Source: Misgurnus anguillicaudatus (lineage: Eukaryota > Chordata > Actinopteri > Cypriniformes > Cobitidae). From it: a stretch of 64,000 nucleotides of DNA. The stretch's first letter is position 1. The number at the start of each line of letters is the position of its first letter. The stretch covers positions 11,292,501-11,356,500 of the forward strand of contig NC_073356.2 in NCBI RefSeq assembly GCF_027580225.2. The letters are read 5' to 3'. The position numbers were made by a program, and so were the translations under genes. Below are positions 21,791 to 32,955 of this stretch, one piece after another. The notes below the pieces were generated by a model. That model had not been told where the DNA came from. It searched no databases and was given only the letters and a program-made list of their open reading frames with translations.

Positions 21791-23001
21791 TTTCACATTT
21801 AATTGAACCAAACAGACAAAAAATAATTAATGCACATCATTAATTCATATACAGATTTATTTATATGCATGTTTGTGCATTAAGAGCAATGTGAAGTGTT
21901 CTGTCATTTTACGGGCATCCTATAATAAGAGCTCACCTTATGCATTAAACATGAGACAGGCTGCTCAGTCTCTGATTGGATCCAGTATACTGGCTCAGAA
22001 ATGGGTTATTTACAGTTGGCTCCCAGGACAGAGTCTCGCTTAGATTCATTCGGAGAAAGACTTGACGGGGGTCCAGAGACTGTTGAGTCAACTTGTGTGT
22101 GCCCTCCCAGAACGTCCGCCATTCACATCAGCCACATTCCGTTCATCTGACTGCACCCATTCAACTTCAAAATCATAGTCAGCTTCCTGCCCACACAATA
22201 TGAAGGAGATGAGACCAGGGGTGGCTCATTTGGGACCCCCAAACCCCCGACATTATTTGCATGACACGCAGACAAGCTTTAAAACAGCTGTCAGTCACTC
22301 GTACGCTCCTATTGTTACCGTGACCCATTTTCATCCTCTCCTATCCCATAATCTTGTGCTATGAATCCTTCCGAGTCACGGTCACCCCCCCTCCCCCCAG
22401 AATTACTCACAAAAGGTAACTGTAGGCAACAGCAACTGCAATGGTTGCTATGTGTGGATGCCATGGCAACCACCATGGATTTTTGTATGGGGCTCACGTA
22501 TCGGATGGTCGTAATGGATTGAACTTTGGGGGGCTGAGGGGAGAATCGTGCCTTAGGAACCCATATTCATCATATCCGCTTGTGAAATGATGGCACGTTG
22601 GTTTGGGGGGGGGGGGATATGGGTTGTGTGCTCTAATGGTCAGAGGAAAATGGCAGCTATTTTCAGTTACATGAAGACCAACGTCATAGATGGTCGCAAA
22701 AGCTGATATCTCAATTGGCAACTGGTCGATTAACTTGGCTACGTCCATTTAGCATGGTGCTAAGTCACAGGATGTGGTTTTGCATTGGAGAACTTCTACA
22801 CTGTTTCATTTACACATGAAAACTGTGCACATTAGTCAAGTTGTGCATGCAGATGGTGTATGAGAGATCTATTTACATTGCATTGATTTGCTAGAGCAGG
22901 TTAGGTACCAAAATTAAAACTAATAAATAGATAAAATAAAAAGGCTCCACAGCTTATAAACCTTAAAAAATACTGGGTTATTTTCAGATTTAAAAAAGCG
23001 T
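21791..23001. other. Unassigned sequence, possibly part single-copy
   Basis: No gene recognised. About 21960-22760 has mixed base composition with no repeat signature, a C-run at 22386-22398 and a G-run at 22606-22617. Open frames across it disagree and show no domain. Confidence 0.5.
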
Positions 23002-23095
23002 GGGTTGAAGGGCACCTATTTCATTGCTAAAAAACAATGGCATTTTGTGTATTTGGTATAATACAATGCGTTTGCGTGGTTTATGGTTAAAAAAA
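23002..23095 (+). mobile_element. Terminal fragment of the GGGCACCTATTTC TTAA family
   Basis: Reads AGGGCACCTATTTCATTGCT, ATTTTGTGTATTTGGTATAA, GTTTGCGTGGTTTATGG, matching the left ends of 44894-45866 and 60953-61472. Sequence after about 23095 diverges. Confidence 0.75.
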
Positions 23096-23885
23096 CACAT
23101 TATTTTCAAACCAGTGAGTTGGGTAGGTACCATTTTGACACAACACTGAGTTGAAAAAAACCCAATTTTTTTAGAGTGTACCAAATTGTATGAAATTCTT
23201 GAAATTGTAGAGAAATTATTAATTTATTCATCATGTTAAAGGAAAACACCAATGTTTTCAATATTTTACTATGTTCTTACCTCCACTTAGACAAATAAAT
23301 ACATACCTCTCTTTTCTTAATGCGTGCACTTAATCTTTGTACAGCGCATCGTGAATGTGTTAGCATTTAGCTTAGCCCCATTCATTCCTTAGGATCCAAA
23401 CAGAGATGAATTTAGAAGCCACCAAACACTTCTATGTTCTGCTTCAAAATTCACCACGTTATGTTTTGTGCCACCATACTTACTCGTGTAACTACTCTTG
23501 TAACAGTCCTATTTAGGGAAAACATGGAAGTGTTTGGTGGCTTCTAAATTCATATCTGTTTGGATCCTAAGGAATGAATGGGGCTAGGCTAGATGCTAAC
23601 ACATTCACGACGCGCTGTACAAAGATTAAGTGCACGCATTGAAAAAGATAGGTATGTATTAATTTGTCTAAGTTAAGGTAAGGACATAGTAAAATATTGA
23701 AAAACAGTGGTGTTTTCTAGGGCTGAACAACGAATCGATTAAATAGATAAAAATCGATTACTAAAAGAGTTGGCAACGAATGTCATAATCGATTCGTTGT
23801 GTCGTGTGACGCAGAGATGTTTAATAAAAAAAAAAAGAAAAACTTCAGTTAAGCGCGGAGCGGAGTGAACACACTCGCGCTGTGT

Positions 23886-23981
23886 TCCAAACCGCCTATT
23901 TCCATACTATATAGTAGGTAAAGAGTACGAGAAGTAGTGCTTTTCGCCTACTATATAGTATGGAAGTATGCGGTTTGGGAC
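23886..23981. mobile_element. Palindromic mini-element inside the hAT copy
   Basis: TCCAAACCGCCTATTTCCAT then ACTATATAGTAGG is mirrored by CCTACTATATAGTATGGAAG then TATGCGGTTTGGGA, leaving about a 20-base loop. A long, nearly perfect hairpin. Confidence 0.75.
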
Positions 23982-24039
23982 GCAGTGTCGGTCTCTCTCG
24001 CACACTGTTGCTTGTAGAGTTTGGCGCCTCATAACTGCC

Positions 24040-24125
24040 AATATGTACTTTTGAAGTACTAATATGCACTTTTTGGGTACAAAGGTGTACCTTTTTGAAA
24101 GGGTACTGCCCAGTGATAGTACTCA
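24040..24125 (+). repeat. GGTACAAAGGTGTACC-type dispersed repeat
   Basis: Reads TTTTTGGGTACAAAGGTGTA, CCTTTTTGAAAGGGTACTGC, CCAGTGATAGTAC. A reverse-oriented relative is at 31615-31800 and a weaker one at 48690-48770. Confidence 0.65.
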
Positions 24126-24471
24126 TATACTATCTTTTTGATCCCATCAAGAGAGGCTTCTTGATGGGAAATGCATCATAAAAAGTCTATATATTTGGCA
24201 GATGTAAAGCATACATGTGTATTTTTTGTTTTAGTCCATTTTTTACTATTATTGTAACAGCTCAGGTATGTTCAAGGAGCAACATGTTTGTGCAATTTCT
24301 AAAGATTTTAGTTCTGTTTTGAATAAGTTGGAAATGAATGCTTTTCTTGTTTTTGTTTTTATCCAATTCATCGATTAATCGAAAAAATAATCGACAGATT
24401 AATCGATTATTAAAATAATCGTTAGTTGCAGCCCTAGTGTTTTCCTTTAAAAGCGTGTCATATTGCATACT

Positions 24472-24527
24472 TGCAATGCATTGCAAGTCACTTTGGATAA
24501 AGCCATCTGCCAAATGCATAAATGTAT
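24472..24527 (+). mobile_element. SINE 3' tail fragment
   Basis: TTGCAAGTCACTTTGGATAA followed by AGCCATCTGCCAAATGCATA matches the tail of the better copies at 5281 and 39397. The tRNA-like head is missing. Confidence 0.7.
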
Positions 24528-25356
24528 ATTGACGGGCCTTTGCTGTTCATTGTTACATGAATACATTTTAGAGTTTGATATTTTTGTTTACTTTTATTCA
24601 ATAAGCAATGTTTGTGGTGTGTTGAGTCACTTCTTGACATCCAGTGTGAAATCTGGGTCTTACGGTGAAACCAACTGGGAACCACTGCAGTACATGAATC
24701 TGGTTTGTGTGTGTGTTTGTGTGTGTCCGTATACAAAATGGGCCCCAAAAGGTTCCATTGGGGTTGAAAAGGCCCTCTGCCAGACTAGCAGAACGGAAGA
24801 ATGAAGCACGTCTCTGTTTAAACAATCAGGACAGAGAAAATATCTGATAAACAGCTGCGATGACAGAAAGATACTGAAAGACAAATACATACAGCAAACA
24901 GCCCAGATAAGCTAACAAATAAAGGGACAAACAGTGAAAGCTGTGGGTCACATGATAGAAAGTGACCACAAGCGTGATTGAGAGATGAAGAGGGAGGACA
25001 TGACAGTGTAACTGCGGGAGGTCTGTCATCTGCCCAGCATTCCTAAAGAGATACTTGGCAGGCAGAGCTGAGATCTTCTTCCTGTGTGGAAAATTGGAGT
25101 AGAAGATGTTGCAGACTGGAGCTGAACGCTATATATTCACCACATGAGATGAATAAACATATATCTCATAAAAAATAAATGCTTGATGCAATTGGAGTTA
25201 TTTTTATTGAGTTTATCAAAATATCACATTTTATTTATTTGTTTTTTAAACAGTATATAAAAATATGCAGCATAATCTATATAGAGATCTGTAAGCAGAA
25301 GTTTGAACTTCCCGAAAAGTTGTATTTATACTACAGTCAACTAAAACCCTTTGACT
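24528..25356. other. Unassigned sequence, no gene seen
   Basis: Holds a short TG run (about 24704-24726). Overlapping frames on both strands around 24460-24890 are mutually inconsistent and unrecognised. Confidence 0.5.
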
Positions 25357-25532
25357 CAGGGTTGCCAGGTTTCAACAGTTAAACCCACCCAATTGCTACT
25401 CAAACTTAGCCTAAAGCTAGCCTGGGGGGTCACGTGTTTCGGAGGTAAAATCAGCATTTTTGACATTATTGGGGTCGCTTCAACCCGCAGACATAAAAAA
25501 CAGTATTAAAGTAACCCAACTTGGCAACCCTG
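25357..25532. mobile_element. 176-bp hAT-like MITE
   Basis: Tips CAGGGTTGCCAGGTTT and AACTTGGCAACCCTG are inverted. Flanking octamers CTTTGACT and CGTTTATT agree at five of eight positions, compatible with an old hAT duplication. No coding content. Confidence 0.7.
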
Positions 25533-25781
25533 CGTTTATTGCACATTAGTGATGCAACTCCATTTAAATATATTTGTTTATATATGGTTTTATCGAACGC
25601 ACGTGCGATGACGCGATTACGTGTCTGGTCAAAACTTTACTTCCGGTTTCAGTTTTTTTTATGGTCCGACTAGTTGCTAAACTGAACTCTTGAACAAATA
25701 CCTTGTCGAAAATAACTAATGTTTAGGTTTTCTATGTAATCTACGTGTTGTTTATTTTGCTTGTTATATAAATAAACTACT

Positions 25782-26482
25782 TTAAAGGTATAGCGGAAGA
25801 TTTTCTTTTTCCGGGTGGATCACCTATATCATTGGTCATCCCAGTTGTCAATCATTCTGATGATATGTTGACGTAAGGCTGTCGCGCGTGCTCGTCCCTA
25901 TATTTCGCTTTCTGCACATGCGCACTTTTAAGTGTATATGTGGGGTGGGCTACAGTTTCAACCATTCATTGAAGCTCGCATTCTCACCGTGTTTTTTTTT
26001 TTCAAAATGTCTGAGAGTCGCAAGAGAAAAAGGGTCTAAGAATTGTATGACAAGAAAAGAAAGGCCTCTGAAGAAAGAAACAAGACCAGAGTGTTTTTAG
26101 GGGACTATTTCACACACTGGCGTGCGCTAAAAGCACGGGTTGGGCTTGCCACGCAAAGTTTCTTCTCGACAGGTAAAGTTTGGCATGCTATTTGGAGAAA
26201 TCCATTTAAAATCACTGCTAGTAAAAGTTGATGTAAGCTATGATTAGCGATGCTAGCCCTGGCACAAGTCAATACCGCGCAGACACGGTAAACATGCCGA
26301 CCGCAACTTCTAAACAGAGCGAAGAGTAGAACTAGGCTCCTGCATGCTCTCTCTAGTGCACGCTTTAATAGGCGTTCCCTCTCTGGAGCAGGTAAAGTGT
26401 TGTGCATGTGCATTTTTTATAAAAAAAAGTGGAGGGGCGGTTCTTTTCAAAAATTCTGTAAAATCTTCCGCTATACCTTTAA
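25782..26482. mobile_element. 701-bp TTAA element carrying an exon-like segment
   Basis: TTAA at 25782-25785 and 26479-26482; tips AGGTATAGCGGAAGATTTT and AAAATCTTCCGCTATACCT are perfect inverses over 19 bp. TTAA targets fit piggyBac or Kolobok. The interior holds a CpG-rich stretch followed by a start codon and a Lys/Arg-rich frame (26007-26172). The next transposon (26485-26969) inserted exactly across its right border. Confidence 0.85.
26007..26172 (+). pseudogene. Broken exon-like open frame inside the TTAA element
   Basis: From ATG at 26007 the frame reads MSESRKRKRV, a TAA stop at codon 11, then ELYDKKRKASEERNKTRVFL and GDYFTHWRALKARVGLATQS, ending in CGACAG before GTAAAG, which looks like a splice donor. 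The pattern RV-x-G-x-x-F-x-x-WR-x-LK-x-x-x-GL resembles an N-terminal segment I recall from uncharacterised fish proteins, often transposon-linked; that resemblance is recall, not a search. It could be a captured host exon or a relic of the element's own gene. Not functional as read because of the early stop. Confidence 0.45.
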
Positions 26483-26484
26483 CA

Positions 26485-26969
26485 CAGTGCTTCTCAAATA
26501 GTGGGGCGGGACCCCCAGGGGGGGCTCGAAGCGACACCAGGGGGGGGGGGGCGCGAGACCCTGGGGAAAAATAATTTTTTTGCACTGTCACTTAAAGACA
26601 TTACACCCCAATCACGCTGATAAGCTGCTTGAGTTTTTATTATTATTTATTGATTATATTTTTCAGTATCAAACGGTCAAAAAATATTATACTTTAAACA
26701 AGGATTGATTTTTTTCGGGCAAATTGATGCATTTTAAGTCTTTTCTGTTACAGACAAAAAACAATGTTAATAAAGTTATTCTTTGCTGTAAGTTGATCGA
26801 TATTTCTTTTTTTGTGTTTTCTTTAATGTTAATAAGGATACAATGTTTTGCAGATGTGTAATTTTATAGATAAATTATACTATTTACAGTCGCGGCGGAG
26901 AGTTGGGGGGGCGCGAAATGTTTACTTCTTCCTAGGGGGGGCGTGACAGAAAATAATTGAGAAGCACTG
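26485..26969. mobile_element. hAT MITE with exact 8-bp target duplication
   Basis: CTTTAACA at 26477-26484 and 26970-26977 flanks tips CAGTGCTTCTCAAATAGTGG and AATTGAGAAGCACTG. Long G runs lie near both ends (26510-26556 and 26903-26942). The duplication includes the TTAA of the neighbouring element, which proves insertion after that element. No transposase. Confidence 0.92.
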
Positions 26970-27100
26970 CTTTAACAGGACTTTGTTGTTATTTATTCTT
27001 AGCGCAGTTTCCCGGAAGTTACGTGTTGACCACGAAAGCTGCTTCGCTTGTTTATGTTGTTACTGCTGAAACCTATATTCCAAATTTTCTAAACCCAAAT

Positions 27101-27567
27101 ATGCAACCTGATCTCACGAATTTCCGTGGCATAGTCACGGAATTTTGTGCTCATTTTTCCGTGGCATTCTCACGGATCCCCACATTTTTCCGTGGCCCTG
27201 CTACGGACTGTCTTTTTCGTGGCATTCTCACGGATTGGTTACTCAACTGTTTTGTCCTATTTTCTTACCATTTTCGCTTCGGTTTAGGGTTGGATTTACA
27301 TGAAATGACATCCCTACCCAAACCCAACTCTAACCCCAACGCCAGGCAACAATTGTTTAAAGTTTAGAAAATATAAAAGAATAAAGCAGAAATTAGTATA
27401 AACCAATAGTCAAAGTGACATATTAACGCAAACACCAAATCTAACCCTAAACCGAAGCGAAAATGGTTTGAAAATAGGAAAAAGCAGTTGAGTAACCAAT
27501 CCGTGAGAATGCCACGAAAAAGACAGTCCGTTGCAGTGCCACGGAACTTTGTGAGATCATGTTGCAA
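27101..27567. mobile_element. Foldback element, copy 2
   Basis: Ends ATGCAACCTGATCTCACGAA and TTTGTGAGATCATGTTGCA are inverted. Repeated hairpins of the form TTCCGTGGCA-TCACGGA fill both arms. The central block TTCGGTTTAGGGTT recurs inverted. Frames on the two strands translate to nearly the same protein because the DNA is palindromic; they are not genes. Confidence 0.8.
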
Positions 27568-27607
27568 ATATGTCTCCAATTGCCTAAATACAAACATTTA
27601 AATATTA

Positions 27608-27787
27608 AGTAACACTTTATGGTGTGTAACACTTGTTACACGCAATTACTATGATATTAACAGTAAATTATGCATAATTACACACAACTAAACCGAAACC
27701 CTAACCACACTCCTTATTCATTATTACTCAGTACTTAAATGTATAATTACACCGTAATAGTGAAACTGCAAAATAAAGTGTAACCCA
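27608..27787. mobile_element. 180-bp MITE with GTAACACTTTA ends
   Basis: Tips AGTAACACTTTATGGTGTG and TAAAGTGTAACCC are inverted. The interior has TAATTACACACAAC and CTTATTCATTATTACTCAGT. Class unassigned. Confidence 0.6.
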
Positions 27788-29529
27788 AAAAACTTTCCAG
27801 TATAAATATTATTTGTAATTCCTCCTAAAAGTACATGTGATTGTATTTCTGTTCAGATGTTTAGTTTAAAAAAAAAGGATATCAACTGGAAAAAGCTCTA
27901 CTTCCTCTCTTAAATCACCCACAAAATTTGGCCTTAAAATGAAGCAGTCTCCGCTTTTGTCTCAGTCTGTCCATCCCTCCCCCCGCCCTCTTTCGCTTCT
28001 CTCCTCGGAGGACTGTATGGAAAAGAGGCAGAATGCCTGCCATTCAATGCCGGATCAATTGATGTCTCTGTCCCGTCGGCTTTAAGGGTTACTGGCAGTG
28101 AACTGTATTCTCCTAGAACTGCCAGACAAGTCATTTAGACAGCAGGTTGCTGAGAGCACAAGTGTTAAAGCCTGATTTATTGAATTGCTGGTATTACTAT
28201 ATAATATAGGTGTAATTACATTGTAATAAACAGATGTTTCAATTAAAATCATGATTTGAGAAATAGAGAGAGCAGGAAAAGTCAGAAATCAAGGAAATTA
28301 AAACAATCGATAAACGAAAATTCACAAAAGTATTTGCATCATACAAAGCTGTTTGCTACAATCTCTAAAGGCTCTTAAATGGCATAACGTCATTTTGCTG
28401 TGAACAAATTCAAGAAAAAAGCATGAGATTCTCTCTTAGCCAAGTTGGTACAGCATTGCCCTCTCTAATCCACATAAAGGCTAGTACTGCCAAGATGGGC
28501 GCTTTAAATAATACCACCCATGCCCAACAAGTAGGTCTGTCTGGGATTACGCAAATATTCCCGGCAGAATAAGGATCTTTTCTGAATTCATAAATGACCA
28601 GCTTTTGGTTGATCAAAATCCCCTGGTGTTCTGCCCTGTGGTTGCAAAGTCCACAGACGTTAGGCCACTGACGGCTAAATATAAATCAAAAATCTCCTGG
28701 ACTGAAGGGAATTATATAACCAATATTACAGTAAAAAAACAAATCCAACAACATGAAGCGTACTGACCCACATAAGTTATGATTAGCCTGGAAAAATGAC
28801 ATTTGTTTGGTGATATAACCCCCAAGATGTGCTGTGCACTTTCAAGCTGGTTTGTAGGAGGAAAGGAGGATAAGAAAAAAGGGATTGTATTCAAACGCAT
28901 CCACTTCCTGTGGGACCAAGAGTGCCATTTGGTGTGGAAGCCAGCTGTCATGGTAAAGCCTCACTGGGTATGAATGAGAATGGACGCTTTTCCTCTCTCT
29001 CTCTCTCTCTTTCTGGCTTTTTCTTTCCCCTTTCCTCCTGCATTCCTGCTGACCTCTCGCCTTCTTTTCAGTCTGTATTTTTGTTGCTCTTTCCTTCTAT
29101 ATTTTTTCTTCGGCTATCCCTATAATTTAGCTTGTTTTCTGTCCAGTTCTCTACAGCCCGTCTCTGGTTCTTTAGATTGGGGAGGGTCATGGACTCTGTT
29201 CATCCTACTTAAACGTTCATTTCCCCAATGAATATTTGTGACACACACACACACACATACACATGCACATATGCAAATACACACATGCACATGTACACGC
29301 CCTCACGCAGCAGGCTGAACTTTTGTCGTGCATAAAACACAGAATAATCACCAAGTGAGCGAAAGTCTTGTGACCTGCTGAGGTCAGCGGTTTTCATTCA
29401 GGAAATAATTTTAAGGCAGGAGCTTACATGGCAAAGCTATAGACCACAAGTAAGTTTTTTTTAGGAAAACTTGACAGGAACTGAGTCATTTATAGCACAG
29501 TGCTATACTGATACTATAGCAATAAGAGT
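27788..29529. other. Unassigned sequence, no gene seen
   Basis: Contains a CT run (28992-29012) in a broader pyrimidine-rich stretch to about 29110, and a CA run (29243-29280). The PPPP/SLSL frames across the pyrimidine stretch are compositional. No transposon ends recognised; 28400-28700 could be single-copy. Confidence 0.5.
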
Positions 29530-29643
29530 TTTTCTCTAGATCATTGTATTAGCGACACGAATGGGTTTGATTTCCACATATCCAAAATGATTAAAATGTA
29601 TTAATTGAATTCCCTGTTGCTAATGATAAAAGCATCTGTGTTC
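29530..29643 (+). mobile_element. Degenerate SINE copy
   Basis: CATTGTATTAGCGACACGAA, a B-box-like GGGTTTGATTTCC and a tail GATAAAAGCATCTGTG follow the SINE order seen at 39397-39530 with many substitutions. Confidence 0.5.
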
Positions 29644-29947
29644 TTTGTTTCCTGATTACAAGCACAGATGATGTAGGACATGTTACACACCAAACTTTAA
29701 TACTTAATGTCAGGGGTTCGCTCAGGGAGCAACAGTAACATTCACACTCACAACACTAACAAATTCACATTGTGAATGCTGAGAGCAAGCGCTATGATTT
29801 AATGTAACACTATCCTCTCAGCTCCAGCGGGTCTCTGGGTATCTTCTAGACCTGTGACAGCTGTCCACTCTCTCCCATATGCCACTTAAATGTGTGTCCG
29901 TCTCACATCAGTCCATGTCACGATGTCATTATCACAACCCTGAGTAT

Positions 29948-30878
29948 ATGAAGAGTTTGGTTCCAAAACGCTATAAACAAAAAAAAATGAGTTACTGGCA
30001 AAATCAGTATTATATCAGGTCAGTATTTAAGTAAATTCTTAATTATATGCAAAATCCAATATCCGCCGTGTTATTATGTCATCTTTTCTCCCTTTTTTCC
30101 CAAAACGCGATAAACGCCACTCCTCCTTTTCTGCAGAATGCAATAAATCCGCTCCACAAATCACAGCGCACCATTCTACGCAATGTAAATAAAAAATGGT
30201 GGCGCGTTGAGTACACAGAATCCTAGTTTTCCTCATCTACTTTGTACTTTGTGATCAACAAACAAACAAAAAAATAATACTTTAAACGCATTGATAAACC
30301 TGTCTAATAATTTATGCGAGACGCCCTCGGGACAGCATCAAGCTTCTCATGCTAACACATTGACCCCAGGGGATCTTATGAAAAACTTTACATTATTTTA
30401 CTCAAAGTCAACGAAAATCGAGCTGGACCAAAAAATTTTACAGCTGATCGCTGTAAAAAATGCTAAGCGACGACGTCAAGTATAACCGCAGCAATGACAG
30501 TATTCTTAATATGACAAAGTAAGTGTTTTTATTAATGCCATTAATGTTTATTTTTTTAATCAGTGTGTACAACTGTTCAAATAAATGAATATAAAATGGC
30601 AAAGATGAATGCACATTTTTACATTGATTGAATAGATTTATAGCATTTTGAAAAAAGAACTGTCATGGATTTATTGCATTTTGTGGAAAAAATAATTCGT
30701 TTTTATAATAAATCTTTGAAAATCAAGTTATGGATTTGAATTTTTTATAAAGATGCTATGTCAAAGTTTGTAACAGAAAATAGTGGTTTTCATCTTGTCA
30801 CTTTCTTGGTATAGAAAACAAGTTTTTTCCTAAATTTGTCAAAATGGATTTATTGCGTTTTGGAACCAAACTCTTTAT
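29948..30878. mobile_element. TIR element, copy 2 of the 1.0-kb family
   Basis: Ends ATGAAGAGTTTGGTTCCAAA and TTTTGGAACCAAACTCTTTAT. Colinear with 13511-14524, including ATCACAGCGCACCATTC, AGAATCCTAGTTTTCCTCAT and the frame with SHANTLTP, DLMKNF, LFYSKSTKI, ILQLIAVK at about 30345-30470. It lacks some sequence between the GCATTGATAAAC block and the frame that copy 1 retains. Confidence 0.82.
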
Positions 30879-32250
30879 ATATACTGCTAACATGGTCTTG
30901 ACACCAGTGAAGTTTAAAGGATTACTTATAACAAATAATCCGTAGGCTACTTTGGTGAGTTTAATGCATTTTATTTAATAATCAAATACTATTTGTAAAA
31001 TGTACATTTTGTAAAAAATAATTTTTTTATAGTAAACCTTTAAAAACTTTGCTTTATCCTTTAATGATAGTAATTTATTATACTTTTGATTCTTCTAAAC
31101 ACTTTATGCAATTTCTTTTGCAAAAATAAAAAGAGTTTTTCCTTTATTTCTAATATCTTTCAAACGGGTTTCTGTATAATATTAGCTGCGTCTCATTTTG
31201 TAGTGTCTTTTAATAAAGTAAAATTTGACTGTTATTCCTTCAGGTGTATAATATAGTAATTTCTATTTCACTTTGCAATATAACGGTTGATGTGTTTCTA
31301 TTGCCGTGATGTAATAATGATTGTATTACGATATGAATTAATTCATGTAGGACGGCACTGAAGGCCTAGGTGTTAAATACACGGACCGCCACTGAGTTTC
31401 AATGCAGTTTAACTGTTGAGGTCCACTAAAGTTCCCTATACGGAGAATTGTTGAATGTTGAACTGTACGTTTAAAGGGGCTCAGTGTAAGGTTTTTACAA
31501 CAAAAATATTTAGTCAAATCAGAGCCTAGAAAAAGTTTTAAGTTTTACAAAAGTGTGGACACCCTTCATAGTATCAGCCACACAGTGATCAAATAAAAGT
31601 TCTTAGCTGTCACTTGGGTGACCCTTTCAAAAAGTACACCTTTGCACCTAAAGAGTTCATAATAGTACCTCAGAGGTACGTACTGGTACCAAAGAGTGCA
31701 TATTGTTAACTAAAAGGAACATATTGGTTACAAATGTATACATATTTCAACCTAAATGGTATATATTAGGACCTTGTTAAAGGATCCTGCCTCAGTGACA
31801 AGATAATTTTTTACCATTTTTCAGTCAGTGCATACTGAGGTCACATGACTTGCATTAATTTTATGCTGCATTCATATCTTTTGACATGTAAACTATACTG
31901 TATTGTGGAAAAAACAAAATCAATCAGCACACCTTGTAATAGTTGAACCGATGAATGTCTGTAGCAGAAGTATGGATATGTTATGTACAGAGGCCTGGCT
32001 GAGGAGAGGTTAGGCTGCGGTGAATGAATACGGCTGTCAGAGAAAGCAGATGAAGATAACGCTGATTCTTCTGCACCCATTATTTTATGGCTGAAGGGCT
32101 TTATTCTGAGTAATCAGATCCTTAGATTGCACTTATAAAACACATACACACAGGGCACTTCACACACTGATTCACAGTCTTGTCAACACGTCTCATCAAC
32201 TCAGATTTATCCCAGACATCACTCTCCATCCGTGCCAGTCACTCATTAAA

Positions 32251-32251
<1 letters not shown>
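30879..32251. other. Unassigned AT-rich sequence
   Basis: No gene seen. The first 700 bp are strongly AT-rich. A GGTAC-type repeat lies at 31615-31800. The remainder shows no domain or transposon ends. Confidence 0.5.
31615..31800 (-). repeat. GGTACAAAGGTGTACC-type dispersed repeat, longer copy
   Basis: Reads GACCCTTTCAAAAAGTACAC, CTTTGCACCTAAAGAG, TAGTACCTCAGAGGTACGTA and CTGCCTCAGTGACAAGAT: the reverse-oriented relative of 24040-24125, with several GGTACC-like internal units. Confidence 0.65.

Positions 32252-32342
<91 letters not shown>
32252..32342. repeat. (CA)n microsatellite, about 45 units
   Basis: Uninterrupted CA dinucleotide run. Frames through it give THTH or VCVC artefacts. Confidence 0.97.
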
Positions 32343-32343
<1 letters not shown>

Positions 32344-32352
32344 TCTGGTTTC

Positions 32353-32580
32353 CATGTTTTGTGGGGACATTCCATAGACGTAATGCATTTTATACTGCAC
32401 AAACTGTATATTCTATTCCCCTAACCTACCCCATTCCCTAACCCCAACCATCACAGAAACCCTTATACTACTTCACATTTTCAAGAAACATCCCTCTGTT
32501 TGATTTATAAGCTTGTTTCCTCATGGGGACCTCAAAATGTCCCCACAAGGTCACAAAAACACTGGTATTCCTATCTTTGT

Positions 32581-32582
<2 letters not shown>
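32353..32582. repeat. CA-array-associated GTGGGGACATTCC repeat
   Basis: Begins TTTGTGGGGACATTCCATAG and ends AATGTCCCCACAAGG then GTATTCCTATCTTTGTGGAC, with CCTAACCCCAACCATCACAG and GATTTATAAGCTTGTTTCCT between. It lies exactly between two CA arrays. Relatives are at 58905-59110 and 63220-63393, also beside CA runs, so repeat and microsatellite appear to spread together. Confidence 0.75.

Positions 32583-32668
<86 letters not shown>
32583..32668. repeat. (CA)n microsatellite, second array
   Basis: About 43 uninterrupted CA units directly abutting the right end of the GTGGGGACATTCC repeat. Confidence 0.97.
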
Positions 32669-32671
<3 letters not shown>

Positions 32672-32734
32672 CCTTCAGAGTGTAGTGTCTCTGGTTTTAC
32701 TGGTGACATACGAGCTGCCTGTCTTTCCTCCATA

Positions 32735-32737
<3 letters not shown>

Positions 32738-32777
<40 letters not shown>

Positions 32778-32798
32778 GTGCGTGCGTGCGTGTGTGTA
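32738..32798. repeat. (GT)n microsatellite with GCGT variants
   Basis: GT run ending in TGCGTGTGTGCGTGCGTGCG; opposite in strand sense to the CA arrays 70 bp upstream, so the two can pair as a hairpin. Confidence 0.95.
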
Positions 32799-32955
32799 CA
32801 CATATGTCACAAATGCTAGAAGCAGAAATCCTACCACCTGCTCAACAGGCTATTAGGGCCAAAGTCATATAAATCAACATTGGCTTCTACCGATTGGGAT
32901 GCACTGAGGTAAATTCAATGGATCTGAAGAACCTTTAATGCCAAGAATTAAACTT

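Larger units (their letters stand above)
23718..24436. mobile_element. hAT-type element with exact 8-bp target duplication
   Basis: GTGTTTTC at 23710-23717 and 24437-24444 brackets tips TAGGGCTGAACAACGAATCG and GTTAGTTGCAGCCCTA. ATCGATT/AATCGAT blocks recur close to each end. An 8-bp duplication fits hAT. The interior contains a separate palindrome (23886-23981) and a GGTAC-type repeat (24040-24125), so it has itself been a target. No transposase is present. Confidence 0.9.
23236..24450. mobile_element. TTAA-flanked foldback element interrupted by a hAT insertion
   Basis: TTAA at 23236-23239 and 24447-24450. The left tip AGGAAAACACCA opposes TGGTGTTTTCCT, the latter split by the insertion. 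The arms are near-identical for over 200 bp: CGTGAATGTGTTAGCAT, CCCCATTCATTCCTTAGGAT and TTTAGAAGCCACCAAACACT appear left, and their inverses right (23545-23640). Without the insert it is about 488 bp. A fragment of the family is at 3812-3932. Confidence 0.85.

Noticed and set aside
27101..27597. Frames on both strands sharing TDCLFRGILTDWLLNCF
   Set aside because: The shared peptide on opposite strands results from the palindromic foldback element, not from a duplicated gene.
28425..28480. A-box-like TTAGCCAAGTTGGTACAGCA resembling a SINE head
   Set aside because: No B box or tail follows; too short to call.
32180..32819. THTHTH and VCVCVC frames
   Set aside because: Translations of CA/GT microsatellites.
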